Shown here piece after piece: positions 21,281-32,855 of a stretch of 64,000 bases of DNA; within the stretch, counting starts at the first letter, position 1; the number at the start of each line of letters is the position of its first letter. Under the pieces are notes generated by a model. It saw only the letters and a program-made list of their open reading frames with translations, had not been told where the DNA came from and ran no database searches. The stretch comes from Timema cristinae (Eukaryota > Arthropoda > Insecta > Phasmatodea > Timematidae): positions 15,539,422 through 15,603,421 of the forward strand of contig JBCFYV010000024.1 of the NCBI GenBank assembly GCA_039000515.1, written 5' to 3'. The translations under genes were made by a program, and so were the position numbers.

Positions 21281-23763
21281 TTGCAGGTGAGACATTCAAA
21301 CAGTCATTGCAGAGGGAGGTGTTTAATATTGATGAAACTGGCCTGTTCTGGAAACGAATGCCAAGTCGTGCATTTATTTCTGTTGAAGCACCTGGTTTCA
21401 AGGCGGCCAAAGACCACGGCACACTTCTTTTGGGAGGAAATGCTTCGGGGATTACAAGTTACAGCCTCTCATGGTCTACCACGCAGAAAATCCTCGGGCA
21501 TTAAAAGGTTACGGGAAAACCATATTTCTTGTTATTTGGCGATCTAATTATAAAGCATGGATGACATCTACGATTTTATGTGAGCATTTTCCCAGAGATC
21601 TTCAGGATGAGTTGAAGGCTTACTGTAATAGGGAAAAAATTCTTATCTTGCTTGACAACGTTGCTAGTAATCTTCCTGCTGTTGCGGAATTAAATGAAAA
21701 TATTAAAGTTGTATTTCTTCCTCACAACATCACAACCACAGTTTGTCCCATGGACCAAGGAGTAATTGCTGCTTTTAAGAGTTATTATCTTCGCAGAATC
21801 TTATCACTGCTTATCAAACAGTGTGATAAAGACTATAAACTCACCATTAAGTAGTTTTGGCGTCAGCTTAACATTAAGATTGCCATCGATATAATTCGTG
21901 AGGCTTGGAATGAAGTTACTCCTCGATGCATGAACAGTGATGGAAGAACCTATGGATGCCTGAAGCAGTAGCAGGCACTCCTGACGTTACATTGGAGAAT
22001 GACTTTAGTAGCATAATGAGAGAGATTGTAGACATGGCACAAAGATTGGATTCACAACATTGATGAAGAAAACGTAGATGAGCTCCTAACCTCTCATAAA
22101 GAGGATCTGACAAATGAAGATCTAATAGCTATCGAAGAGGAAAATATTAGAGAGGAATCAGAATCTTGTTCATAAAAAGTAGAGACTCTGAGGACACTCA
22201 CAACTAAAGTTATGTCTGAGGCCTTCAAAATGGTCTACTCAGCAATTCATATTTTTGATGAACATGACCCTGACTTATTGGGAAGTCTTAAAGTGAGGAG
22301 GGAAGTGAAGAATATGCTGAATTGTTACAAAGATCTTTACAGTCAAAAATTAAAGATGGCAACTCAATCCTCTATTAAAGCGTTCCTTATTAAACAACAC
22401 AGCATTTCAAATGATGACCGCACACCTACTGACTCATCGTCTCCAACTACATGTTCCACATCTTCTGGGAGTGCTGCCATCCATTTCTAGCTCTAAGGGG
22501 AAGACAGATGCCTACATTTTCGCCAGAATCATCCGACAGTGATTAGTAGCATGCTTGGTATGATAATAAATGATACAAACATTACAATTCTTTATTTCTT
22601 TTCATTACGTTTACTTTGGTTGTTTATTTAATTTTTTCCAATGTAGATTACTTAATTTTTATTAAATGACATTTGTGCCTAATAAACATAGCCCAACTTA
22701 TTGTTAACATTTTTGTAATTAAGAACCAGCTGCAAATAAGTGAATAAATTGGAACATAATCATTTTTATTACACGCTAAGAGACTCCCGTTCTACGCGGA
22801 ATTGGTATACGCGGCGATTCTTGAGAACGTATCTGCCGCGTATAACGGAGTTTGCCTGTACATGCATTCAATTGCCACTGTACAAGCTGATCTATTTATT
22901 ATTAACTGTTGACTTCCATTCCTTTACACCCTGGTCAGCATTGGTGGATTTACGAGTACTAGGGGGTTCCCGTCACCCTAAAGGATTTTCGGGTAAAAAA
23001 ATAACAATAAAAATTTTAAAACATAAACATTACAAGATATAGATAATTTTGAAAAAAATAAAAGTACACCATATGTATTGCAAGGTCTTGTTTTGGTAAA
23101 GTTTTTCAAATAAAGCTTATATGCTTTAAATAGTTTTCTGAGCGTTGAAAATGTTTTAAAATAATACTTTATAAGAATACTTAAGTTAGTGTTTCGTTTA
23201 CTATAGTTGTCCTAGGCCTAGATAATGTTATTAAATCCAAACTTCTTTAAATAATATCCAGTAAATTTATTTAAACTATCCAGAACTAGGTCTGAATGAA
23301 TTAATTTTGTTTGTGCATTTTTTCTTAATACAATCAAAATATTGCATTTTCTTACGGGGGTTCAAATCTCGCCTCTTCAATACCCGCCCCACCCCCCAGC
23401 CCCTTCCCACAACTCAACCAGCACCCTCAAATTAGACTCCCTTAATTCATATATGCCTGATCCACTTACTAATCTAATGGTTCAGACTTTGGCAACAGAT
23501 AGGGCCTAAAATACAGTATTGATGGATTTGGCCTACTTACAAAGCTACAGGATAATTTTCATATAAAGGACCTTGTAGAGAAGACAAACATATTTATTTT
23601 ACGCCAAAAATTGATAATATTTTACTAAATAATTATATAATAATAAAGGAATGACAACTTTAGAGTAGTTTTTAATTAATATAAGGACTTAATTTTAGCG
23701 TCATTGTCAAATATATTTTGAAGCCACAAACCAATTTAAATAAACATACGTTATTGTTTTAAA

Positions 23764-24052
23764 TCTATATTAATACATTGCAGAGTTTGTCCGTATGTCA
23801 TGAGCATTGCGGGACATCTTCCGCACGCAGATGTCTGAAATTTAACAATTAGTAGCCCCTGTGCATGAACATGTGCACCTAGAGGCCAGAATTTTTAATT
23901 TTTAATCTACTTCTTAAATTTATTAAAAACTCTGTCGGAAGAACCACAAATTAAGTGATTTTTGCATGTATATTTGAAGCAAATTAAATCGTTTACCGAA
24001 GTGATTTCGCAATTCACTACGTGGTTACCCCGGGCAACACCGGCTATTTTTA
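23764..24052 (+). mobile_element. Helitron-like short repeat (right arm)
   Basis: TCTATATTAATACATTG start, then GTCATGAGCATTGCGGG, GTAGCCCCTGTGCATGAACA, and a CCCCGGGCAACACCGGCTAT end. The terminal CTAGT seen in other copies is eroded. Confidence 0.65.
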
Positions 24053-24740
24053 CTAAATTAAAATAAAGATAAAATTTTGATTTCTTTATAAAAGGTTAAT
24101 TTGAAATTATTTTAAAATGTAAAATTGACACATGGTGTTTATGTGCTATCGTGAATAGTTTTTTTAATTAGTTCGAAAATGATATTATTGCTCGCTGTCA
24201 TTAGATAAAAATATATAACCAGTGTTGGGGAAATAGGTAGAATTACAATAATGATTACAGTGTAAGATGAAAGCATACGCATGGGTGTGTCACTCATACT
24301 TGTTGTTTACTTGTAAAACACATGGTATCCTAGTGTAGAATGATTTTAAAATTAGATTTAAAATCCTTAATGGCTATAAATTAAATACCTTAGTGATGGG
24401 TCGTCAAATGACGTCACCTTGCCTTATTGTATGTATTTAGACATTAGTCCATGTGGAGATCACTTTTCACAATTAGTTTATTTATGTTGTCTCAAAGCTA
24501 TTGATAATATCTATCAAAAGTGACAGCTATAGATCATATTAATTGACGTATTATTACGTGAGAATAAATCTAGTAGTTTTTATAACTGTCAGATAAGGCT
24601 CGTTCCTTGAAAATTGTGACCTGTATCTCAGCTCCGGGTGGGGAGGTAGGTGTTTATCCCAGCTGGGTGCACCAGGGTGGGGGTTCTGACCCCCCTCTAT
24701 ATTAACTCTGGAATATTTTCTATTAATCACTCTTGTAAAA

Positions 24741-25165
24741 TCCGGCCTCGTGATGTAAGTGGTCAGTGCAATTGGCTTCAAATCTAGAGGTTCCGGGTTC
24801 GATTCCCGGCTGGTACCTTGGTTATTTTTCTCTTAAGGGTAATGATCCTAACGGTCAACAGGGTTTGGACAGTTAGGTTTAAGTATGTTAAGACTCATAC
24901 AGGCTCCACAACATAATAATAATTACCATCACATCATCTCATTGCAGGTTTGACGTGTGGACAACATACATAGGTGTATCATGAGCAATGCTTTGTGACA
25001 ACAGATTGGCTGATAATTTACACATAAGGCGACCGAACTGGATGTCATGTCCCTACTGGTCAGTAATTGCCATTCTCTCCTAATCATAATGTAATCAGAT
25101 TAACTCAGTAATAATCCTCGTTTAAAACGTATCAAGGACATAAAATATTCAATGATTGTGGTGGG
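24741..25165 (+). mobile_element. SINE D (right arm)
   Basis: The tRNA-like head CGGCCTCGTGATGTAAGTGG is followed by the perfect B-box GGTTCGATTCCCGG. Next come TTATTTTTCTCTTAAGGGTA, an ACACATAAGGCGACCG block and CTCATCCTCGTTTAAAACG-like sequence. At over 400 bp it is the longest of the SINE-like families here. A second copy is at 43516. Confidence 0.85.
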
Positions 25166-25384
25166 ATAGCTGTGAGTGAATCAATTGTGTAGATCAGAAA
25201 TTGCCAACATCTTTCAGATTGCGGACCTCCTTAAGCAAATAAAAGTTTCCCGGATCCCCCTCAACCTCCCCTGATATATGAGTTAAAATTTAAAACCTAC
25301 ACACACATCTATAGTACTCTACGTAAATCATTTCATATAAGTAAAATAAATATCAATTAGATAATATATTTTGATTAAAGAAGA

Positions 25385-25637
25385 GCAGAAATACCCATTT
25401 GTCCTGGCGAAACTTTTTTTATTTTAAAGAGACAGAAAAAACTCTTCATTTTATTTGTTCAGAGCTATTTTTTGATTAATTTTAAAAAATCCAAATTTTA
25501 AAATCCCGGCTTTGTGTTGCATATTTTCCTGCACAGGGACTGCTAATTTTAAAATCTCAGCCCTATATTATATATATCGCGCAACGTTCATGACAGACAA
25601 ACAAATTACACACATTATTCTTTTTATTAATATAGAT
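25385..25637 (-). mobile_element. Helitron-like short repeat, diverged (right arm)
   Basis: Mirror copy of 7671-7930. Confidence 0.55.
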
Positions 25638-25819
25638 AAGTTGTTCTAAGGAGTTTGTTTAAATATAATTAATATTTTTCAACCCTCTCCTATTGGGGTA
25701 GCTGGTGATGTTTTTCAGCCGCTATATTTCGAATGTCAGGATCAACTGAGAATAACTTAAATCGTAGGTCTGGCTCTATAACAAGTCTCGTTATTATATA
25801 CATATTTAATATGCACCAG

Positions 25820-26003
25820 AGGTGATTACGTTGTAACACAAATAAGTGGTGACAAATGGCATCAAGTATTTTATTGTCTTTTTGGAAACATCAAGGTACA
25901 CTGTGGGAGTATGACACCAAAAATACAGCAAGGTTTTGAAGTGAATATAATTTTTTATGTCGAATCACAAGACAATTCAATAAGTTGGCCTTCTCTAATA
26001 TAA
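25820..26003 (+). CDS. Candidate terminal exon, unknown protein (right arm)
   Basis: After a possible acceptor (ATATGCACCAG, ending 25819) there are about 60 codons and a TAA at 26001-26003. The peptide includes GDYVVTQISGDKWHQVF, CLFGNIKVHCGSM and GFEVNIIFYVESQDNSISW. I see no difference from the left arm across the whole 184 bp, while a 1-base indel lies just upstream (25796-25798). The family is not recognised. The polypyrimidine tract is weak and no partner exon was found. Confidence 0.33.
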
Positions 26004-26254
26004 TATTTTTTCCTGTTTTTTTTTTTTCTATCTTTAAAATAAAAATGAATTGTTTCTCCATCCATTTGGATTTCTTATTTTGGATATTATGGTTTTTGGA
26101 CGTTTTTATTCTTGGATTTAGACCTATTCATCTGTCTTTTTAGTTTTGGATAATTCTGCCTTGGAAATTTTACCCTGTGGATGTTTTGCTTTGGAATTTG
26201 AAGACCTGAAAGCTCAGATTTTCTTGAAGGGAGAATTGAGAACCATTAAAGTAA

Positions 26255-26352
26255 TAAACACTCTTATTACACCTGACTGGGGCTAGAACTCCATTTTCTG
26301 TCATCGGCAGTCCAGTATATTGCGACAATGACGCCTTAGACCATTCGACCAG
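26255..26352 (-). mobile_element. SINE B head fragment (right arm)
   Basis: Mirror copy of 6957-7055. Confidence 0.65.
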
Positions 26353-26605
26353 TAATGCGCTTCAAAATAAGTTAAATAATATTAATAAATCCTGTGAGCA
26401 TCGCAACATTGTTGACATAACAATAAGTAGATGTAATATTATTTTGATATTTTCTCATTAAATCATTCTCGAAAACTCTAATTTGAAAGGTATGATCATA
26501 GGAAAGACAGTTTAGAAGTTAGAAGGGACAAGTCAAACAATACCATTTTTCCAAGAATGTGGCCATATCTCAACTCATATCTGACTTTAGTATGTTTGGA
26601 AATCT

Positions 26606-26692
26606 AATCCGATACCTTAGCTCAGTCGGTATCATATTTATCTACTGAGCTAAAGGTCCCCGGGATCGATTCCTGGCAAGGCTGAAAAGTTT
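26606..26692 (+). mobile_element. SINE E head fragment (right arm)
   Basis: ACCTTAGCTCAGTCGGTATC and GGGATCGATTCCTGGC. Mirror of 6618-6703. Confidence 0.7.
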
Positions 26693-26699
26693 ATAATTG

Positions 26700-26860
26700 A
26701 CTAGCCCCGTAAAAAAATATTCTAAATAATCCTGTACGTAAAACAAATCTTCAAATCATCCATCATGTCAATATAAAAACAAAACTTTTTTTACCTATTT
26801 ATTTTTAATACAGTCCTACCATCACTGTATAGCCCCCTCCCTGTAATTTCTACCCCCCAC
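26700..26860 (-). mobile_element. Helitron-like 3' fragment (right arm)
   Basis: Mirror of 6455-6612; related to 53053-53490. Confidence 0.55.
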
Positions 26861-26870
26861 CCCTCCCCCA

Positions 26871-27103
26871 TTTATTTGAGGTATTTAACGTGCACTTTCT
26901 TTACCGAACTATTGTATCAGCACACGACTGATAAGCTAACGTAAATCTAGAACAACACCCAAACCCCGTCCATTAATTCACAATTATGAAAGGGTAAACT
27001 CACATATCACTAATGATAAATGTTTCAGCCATGCCCGGAATAGAACCCAGGACCCTTAGCTCAGTAGACAGACACGCTACCGACTGAGATAAGGTGTCGG
27101 TCT
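26871..27103 (-). mobile_element. SINE E, tail type 1 (right arm)
   Basis: Mirror of 6209-6440; the tail appears as TATTTGAGGTATTTAACGTG on the plus strand. Confidence 0.85.
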
Positions 27104-27824
27104 TAAATATTTATCAATCTTTGCAACAAATATTTTTTTAAATTTTTAATAGGAAATTATTTTTGATCACATTTTATATTGCTAATTATGAGTTTAAAGA
27201 GCTTCATCTCACCATAATGTCGAATGTCTCACCCAGAGCAGTTCTCGTCCGGTTCATTAATCATACGTCTGGAGCCAGGAGCGGTTCTATAGACAGACAG
27301 ACACCCCATGTCTCATTACACACAACATGAAGAGGCGGAGCATTCGTTTCACATTAGCAGCGAGAATAGAAAACACGGGTACCAGGAGAAAGGAAAGGTA
27401 CACAGAACGTTTTGTTCGACCATCAAAATGGTTTCGCTAAGATGATCGATGTGTGAGCAAGAGTCATCATTTCATGGCTATCAGGGACACGATAAGAGAT
27501 CTTCCTTCGCCTTATAAAGAAAATATATTTCATTACATGTTGTTGTTGTTGTTTTATTTATTTGCGTCAGGTCTCAAGTAGTTATCTTCAAATCATTCAT
27601 TTACATTTTGTATTATATCACATTGAATTAAATACATCATACTCAAGTTTATGACTGTGTTAAATTAGAAGTAGAATAAAAATCATATTTTTTTACCTGA
27701 ATTGATTAATCTGTGTCTTACGTTTGTACAATAAAATATAAAAGCTATATTATTTCAAGAGAGACCAATAAAAGTGTTTCTGTACTAGAATAAATTAGAA
27801 ATTTACAGCGTTAAAATGTAAAAT

Positions 27825-28103
27825 AGGTGACCTGGTGGTCTAGGGGTAAGGTGTCAGACTTCTATGCTGGCGGCCGGGGTTCAATCCTCGGTCCTGGCAC
27901 AGATTTATCTGATTTCCAAACCCTTCCTTCACCTTTGACAAGACATCTTGTGAATGTGGGGAATGCCAGGCCGCCACCGTGGTTCGGATTCCACGTTAAA
28001 CTGTAGGTCCTTCATTTCATCTCACAATCACCCTACCATTACACATTAGCGTAAGTGCGTATAACCCGAACGGGTAGTAAGACGCGGTGCTAATAATAAT
28101 AAT
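27825..28103 (+). mobile_element. SINE A, full length, right copy
   Basis: Flanked by a perfect 12-bp target duplication AAAATGTAAAAT (27813-27824 and 28104-28115). It is the junction element: left of its middle the window matches the left arm inverted, and to its right it matches 1-5250 directly. Confidence 0.95.
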
Positions 28104-28115
28104 AAAATGTAAAAT

Positions 28116-29475
28116 AATATGATGAGAAATGGTGTCAATATTTCTACTATCGAAATTGAATGGGAAACTCAATTAGTTTATATTATTAAAATGTTATTGT
28201 TTAATAAATTGTAACTTACAGCTTTATAAAGAGTTTCGGCGGCATTTTTCAAGTTTATCATTTTTTATTTATTTTTTATTGTATTCTTTTAGTATTCATG
28301 GTAATAATATTGGTATACTTTTCTTTCATAAGCTTAGAAAAATATGACTGATAAATATTAACATAATTAAATAGGGGAGTAAGAAATATAACTACTTTGT
28401 AATGTATAATAGCTATATTCATTATTTCCTGTTCCTTTTATTTTCCTACTCTACCCTAATATTAGTGTGGCTCTTTGTAAACTAATTCAGAAAGGATCAC
28501 ATAAAAAAGTTAGTTGAAAGAAAGACAGACTCGAGAAATATTTAGAACTATGTAGAATACATTTTTTTCTGTCTGGTAACGGAAACGTTATTCGATAAAA
28601 CTTATGTATATACCCCAATTTGTAAAAGAAGGACATTATCTGATAGCTGGGAAAAGGATCATGATCTACTTTCTTTTTTTTTCAAATGTCAAATCGTGTG
28701 ATTTATGGCTGTTACTTTTGATAAATACTATCATTAACTGTAAAATAATACTATTAATAAAGTAAAATATTCGTCCTTGTTGAGAAAAACAAAAAATGCG
28801 TTATTTTCTGTAAGGTGCTCCAAATGTCCATTCATAAGAAAATCAAGATATAGTTTCATTATTCATGTATTCTATGATTCTTGCAATGGCAACTAACCGG
28901 CACGATCTCGCTAGGACCTGTTCAAATTAGAATACGTGGGAGTGTTGTTAAAAAAAATTGCCCGTTTGTTTTTTAATGTAACCAACTTTAATTTTCTATT
29001 AAGGTTTTATCTTGAACACTGTTGTTGAACGAAACCTACGCAAATCATCGAGAGGGGAGGTATGGAGGGGGGTGGGGAGATTTCTCAAGCACAGACCTAA
29101 CAATTTGAAACCATCACTAACAACACCCCTGTCTTAATAAAAATCCCCTGAATTTGGTATGAACACGCAATGGCCTCTCCCTTACATGGTACTCTGATAG
29201 TCATCTGCAGAGGAACCTTACCTCGGTAATCATAAGACTCTAAAAAAATAACGAAACGTAAGGTAACCTTTTATTGAAAACGTCGCATAAATTAAAGTGT
29301 TGGAAGATTTGGTGTGATAAGCTGAGTGGATGATTGCCGATACAAATCTAAGGTTTCGCTTGTTTGAGTTTGACTTAGAACTGTATCGTGTCATTAGAAG
29401 ATATAACCATTTTGAAAACGATTTACGTCCGATGATATATAAGTTTACAAACACCCTTAAGCACCCAATCACACC
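28116..29475. other. AT-rich unique sequence (copy of 301-1660)
   Basis: No recognised feature. A minus-strand frame here is truncated by an A-run length difference relative to the left copy, as expected of non-coding DNA. Confidence 0.6.
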
Positions 29476-29674
29476 CTGGACACGAGGACTATGGAGTCAA
29501 TATTCTCTGGTCTGGTTTGCCGGGGACGAGGTCAGGGTTCTAGTCCCATTTGGGTGTACTAAGATGTTTTATTTCCAAAATGCAATCTCCTTATCCCCAC
29601 AAGCATACGAGATGAAACTTGTCTCTTTCTATCACGAGTACTGGGACACGATAAACGATGTATTTTTTTAATCA

Positions 29675-29895
29675 CCGCGTCTTACCACCTTTTCAGGCTA
29701 TACTCACACATATTAATTACACTAATGAGATAAGGATGAGGAAGGAAACATTTTATGGGTAAGATAACTTCATTTGCGTGGAAGGAGAATGTAAAACCCC
29801 TAAGGAAAACTACCCTAAGTAGACCCAACCAGGATTATAACCTTAATCCTCCCGTCATCAGAACGCCAGTCTAACACGAGAGTGACACCTTAGAC
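29675..29895 (-). mobile_element. SINE B, interrupted by a hAT (right copy)
   Basis: Copy of 1858-2080. The head is cut at CCTTAGAC (29888-29895). Confidence 0.7.
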
Positions 29896-30385
29896 CAGTG
29901 GCTCTCAATGTGGGGTACGCGTACCCCCATGGGCGTGTGACAGGAAGTTTGGGAGTATGCGAAAATATTCGAATAATTGCGGAAAGAGCTACATTTACCA
30001 ACAGTGTAAGACAAAATATCAGTCAAAAGTTATGAAATTAACTCAACGATAAGGTGAGGGGTGGTTCGGTTTTTCTTCTATATTTAACCCTGAGAAAATG
30101 ATATCAGTTTAAAACATAAAACAGTTTTATAGTAATTAATAAATAAATTAAATGTCACTTTTTATTGTAACTTTTGCTTTTGATTGTAAAAATATATTTC
30201 ACCTTATTATTACATTGTTTTTCAATACCATTATTAGACCATTTATTTCCTGTTGCAACATGTAAATTAGAAATAACTATTACTGTAGTAATTAAACATT
30301 TTGTTAATATTAAGGGCACAATTTGTGGAAATGGGATGCCAGGGGGTACGCGAGCAAAAAAAAAAAAAAAGGTTGGGAAGCGCAG
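29896..30385. mobile_element. Non-autonomous hAT (right copy)
   Basis: Same element as 2081-2563 with a longer A-run near 30357. The left flank is CCTTAGAC; the right flank GGCTAGAA is only a partial match to it. Confidence 0.75.
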
Positions 30386-30879
30386 GGCTAGAATAATTTG
30401 GTACTTTTAAAAAAACAAGTAGACGCAAACACATTTAGAAATAATCAACAGTACAAAAAGTTCTGGGATCATACTTTACGTTAACTACACCTATACATTT
30501 GTAGCATTATTTGAAAACACTTTCTACTACGTTTAAAAATATTTAAAACGCTCTTCTTAACAAATTGAAACTTTCGCTGGTTGAATCAACCAATATTGGC
30601 TCAGTTTTAACATTATCCATTCAACCAATATTCTGCTTATGATGTGACTTTTCAAATATGAATTGACCAATAGATGTTGGATCTTATGATTTACTATTAA
30701 GAGGAGGCAGAAAGGAGCGTGAGTTAAATTAATTTTTGAAGTTTTTTTTAAATATTTCTTATCCAAATTAGATAAAATATTGCTTCATGAGATACGTTCG
30801 ACTCAATTTTCTAAACATAGTAATCCGAACTTTTTTAATATTTGCCAAGAGTATTATTATTAATACTATAATTATTATT

Positions 30880-31138
30880 AGGCGTTCTGTCTTACAACAG
30901 ATTAATTCCTTTTGATAGTGAACTTAGACTGCCAATGCATGAATGCTTCCTCCTTCAAACCCCAGAATTTTCTTTTTTCCTTCAACTAATCCAATATTTG
31001 AATCGTTCTTTATCCTAAGCTCCTCTTTCCTTTAACTTTTCCTTCTATGACGTCGTGCAGAAAAATGTTCCCACTAAGGATGTGTCCGATCCAGTTTGCT
31101 TTGCACCGAAGAATCACATCCTAAATGGTTCCCAACTG
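30880..31138 (-). pseudogene. LINE reverse-transcriptase C-terminal remnant (right copy)
   Basis: Copy of 3059-3312 with the same HDVIEGK and GPVVRQT-like end motifs, broken frame. Confidence 0.75.
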
Positions 31139-31588
31139 AGAGTACTGAAAAAATGTAACAAAAATAATTTTTAAATTTAGAGAAAAAGTAATTTTTAAAC
31201 TAATACATGATACTTTGATAAATATTAAAGAACTATTGAGTTTACTATGTCTATAAAAATCAAATAAATGCATTTAAACACTAAATATTTTATTTATTTT
31301 GTCCAAAAAGAGTTTTTTTGCTATAGAATCTGTAAAAATACTAACCTTAATATAACTTTATTGCAAGATGAATAGAACCTCTGTGACCTGTACTGAATAC
31401 AGTCCAATTGTTATATAAAGCACCTTTTAAAAATCAAAGACATATGTTTTCTCTAAAAAATTGATAACACTTAACTGGTAATATTAGTGTTATTTTATAG
31501 GTATTGATCAGTAATATAAATATCTAAAGTGAAAGCTTCAGATCACATGACTTGACTTGCCAATGTATGAAAGTAGAGATTTTTCTAG

Positions 31589-31716
31589 CTGTTAGAAAAG
31601 CTCTTCCTATGAAAACTGGACAGTACAGAGTTCACGGGTCTCCACAGGACCTGCGAGGCTTGTCACTTGTCAGAAGTCCTGGCACTTTAATATACACACG
31701 TTTTGCCTATCACTAG
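31589..31716 (+). CDS. Candidate terminal exon, unknown protein (right copy)
   Basis: Same 41-codon reading as 3770-3897, with identical amino acids despite two base changes. The acceptor TTTTCTAG ends at 31588 and the stop TAG is at 31714-31716. Confidence 0.35.
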
Positions 31717-32654
31717 AGATAACGAGTTGACGGGATTATTACATTTACTGCACGTATGGGGCCATTTAATTGTAGTCTCACAAGCCTGTTTCTTGGGATT
31801 TAAAATTAATAACCATTCAGCATTAAAAAAAAAACAAGAAGATATGTTGATTAGGGTATCTTTTACTCGAAAGAGAAAATTATTACACTACAATTTTCAT
31901 AATGAGAAAAGCAACACTGACGCTTCAAAATAACAAAAATAATAGTAAAATAGCTGACTATATCATAAATATGACTGTTATTTATGTTATTCCTCTTACA
32001 TATTCCTATCTATGTGTCCTACCATTCTTTACAAATTTCCATTTTCTCCTTTCTGTGTTTTTTTTTTCCCTTTTTAGTAAGTTGCGTTGCGCGTTTCATA
32101 CTCCTCCCTGATAAGTTCCGATAGAATGAAACCTAGGTCGGGGGATTGGATGGTAACGATCGATTTTCTTCAAGAGGAAATCATTAACTCTTTGTCCAGT
32201 GGCAGCAATGGAAAGTGTAAATTGTGTTCTTTTCATTGTAAAAGTCATATTGTGTTCATCCCTTTTATATATTTCTATCCACCTTTCCTGTACCGTGTCC
32301 CAAATATAATATAAAAAACATAGGAATTAAATGTGAAATAATTCCTCATACAATTTAACATTATTTGGACTGGACTTCCTGTGTCAGGGATATAGGGGTT
32401 ATAATTCTGGTTGTGTGAATTAGAGGTTGATTTCATTAACTGGTTTACCACTCACACTTAGTGCAAATGCGGGTACATTTCCTCTAAAAAAAACCTTTAC
32501 CATCTCTATTCGATCAGATACTAAGACATGGTGGAAAAAACCTTTTTACAATTTGTCTGGAATGTCATTGTAAAAACCTAATTTAACCCTTGTATATATA
32601 TTTTTTAAATATTATATATTGTAAAATATAAAGTGGTATAAGAATAAATGCTGG

Positions 32655-32855
32655 TGTCTAGCAGGTGGAATAAATTTCAGGCTTATCTAATGTTTTTTTG
32701 GTGGTGACAGGGAGGTTGGGGTTCGAATCCCAGCCGTTTGTACTGATGATATTTTTTCTTGAATGAAATCCCACTCTCCCTATACGATTAAATGGGTACA
32801 TTTAATTTAAATCATCTCTACCTCATTAACTTACTTACTCTATGGCATTAGGAAC
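32655..32855 (+). mobile_element. Degenerate SINE B (right copy)
   Basis: Copy of 4838-5030. Confidence 0.55.

Larger units (their letters stand above)
19532..22546 (+). pseudogene. Tigger transposase, broken (right arm)
   Basis: ATG at 19532 starts MSKKPKNVKSGK and then meets a stop; two small deletions relative to the left arm break the HTH region. The MITE (19850-19958) and hAT (20147-21280) interrupt it again. The catalytic block from 21307 (NIDETGLFWKRMPSRAF, GFKAAKDHGTLLLGGNA) shifts frame near 21440. It then runs through NPRALKGYGK, LLDNVASNLPAVAELNEN and PMDQGVIAAFKSYYLRR to a stop at 21852. The C-terminal block opens at 22212 and is cut by a frameshift (stop at 22488); the original end in the other arm corresponds to 22546. 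Disabling lesions differ from those in the left arm, so either decay or sequencing errors accumulated separately. Confidence 0.9.
19216..22858 (+). mobile_element. Tigger/pogo DNA transposon (right arm)
   Basis: Starts CAGGGAACCCCTCACTATAC after TA (19214-19215) and ends CCGCGTATAACGGAGTTTGC CTG before TA (22859-22860). The TA target duplication is intact. Length 3.64 kb. Contents mirror 10451-14113. Confidence 0.93.
16517..27959. repeat. Right arm of the large inverted repeat
   Basis: Reverse complement of 5351-16516. Similarity to the left block then continues, but as a direct repeat, from 27817 to 33071. Confidence 0.97.
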
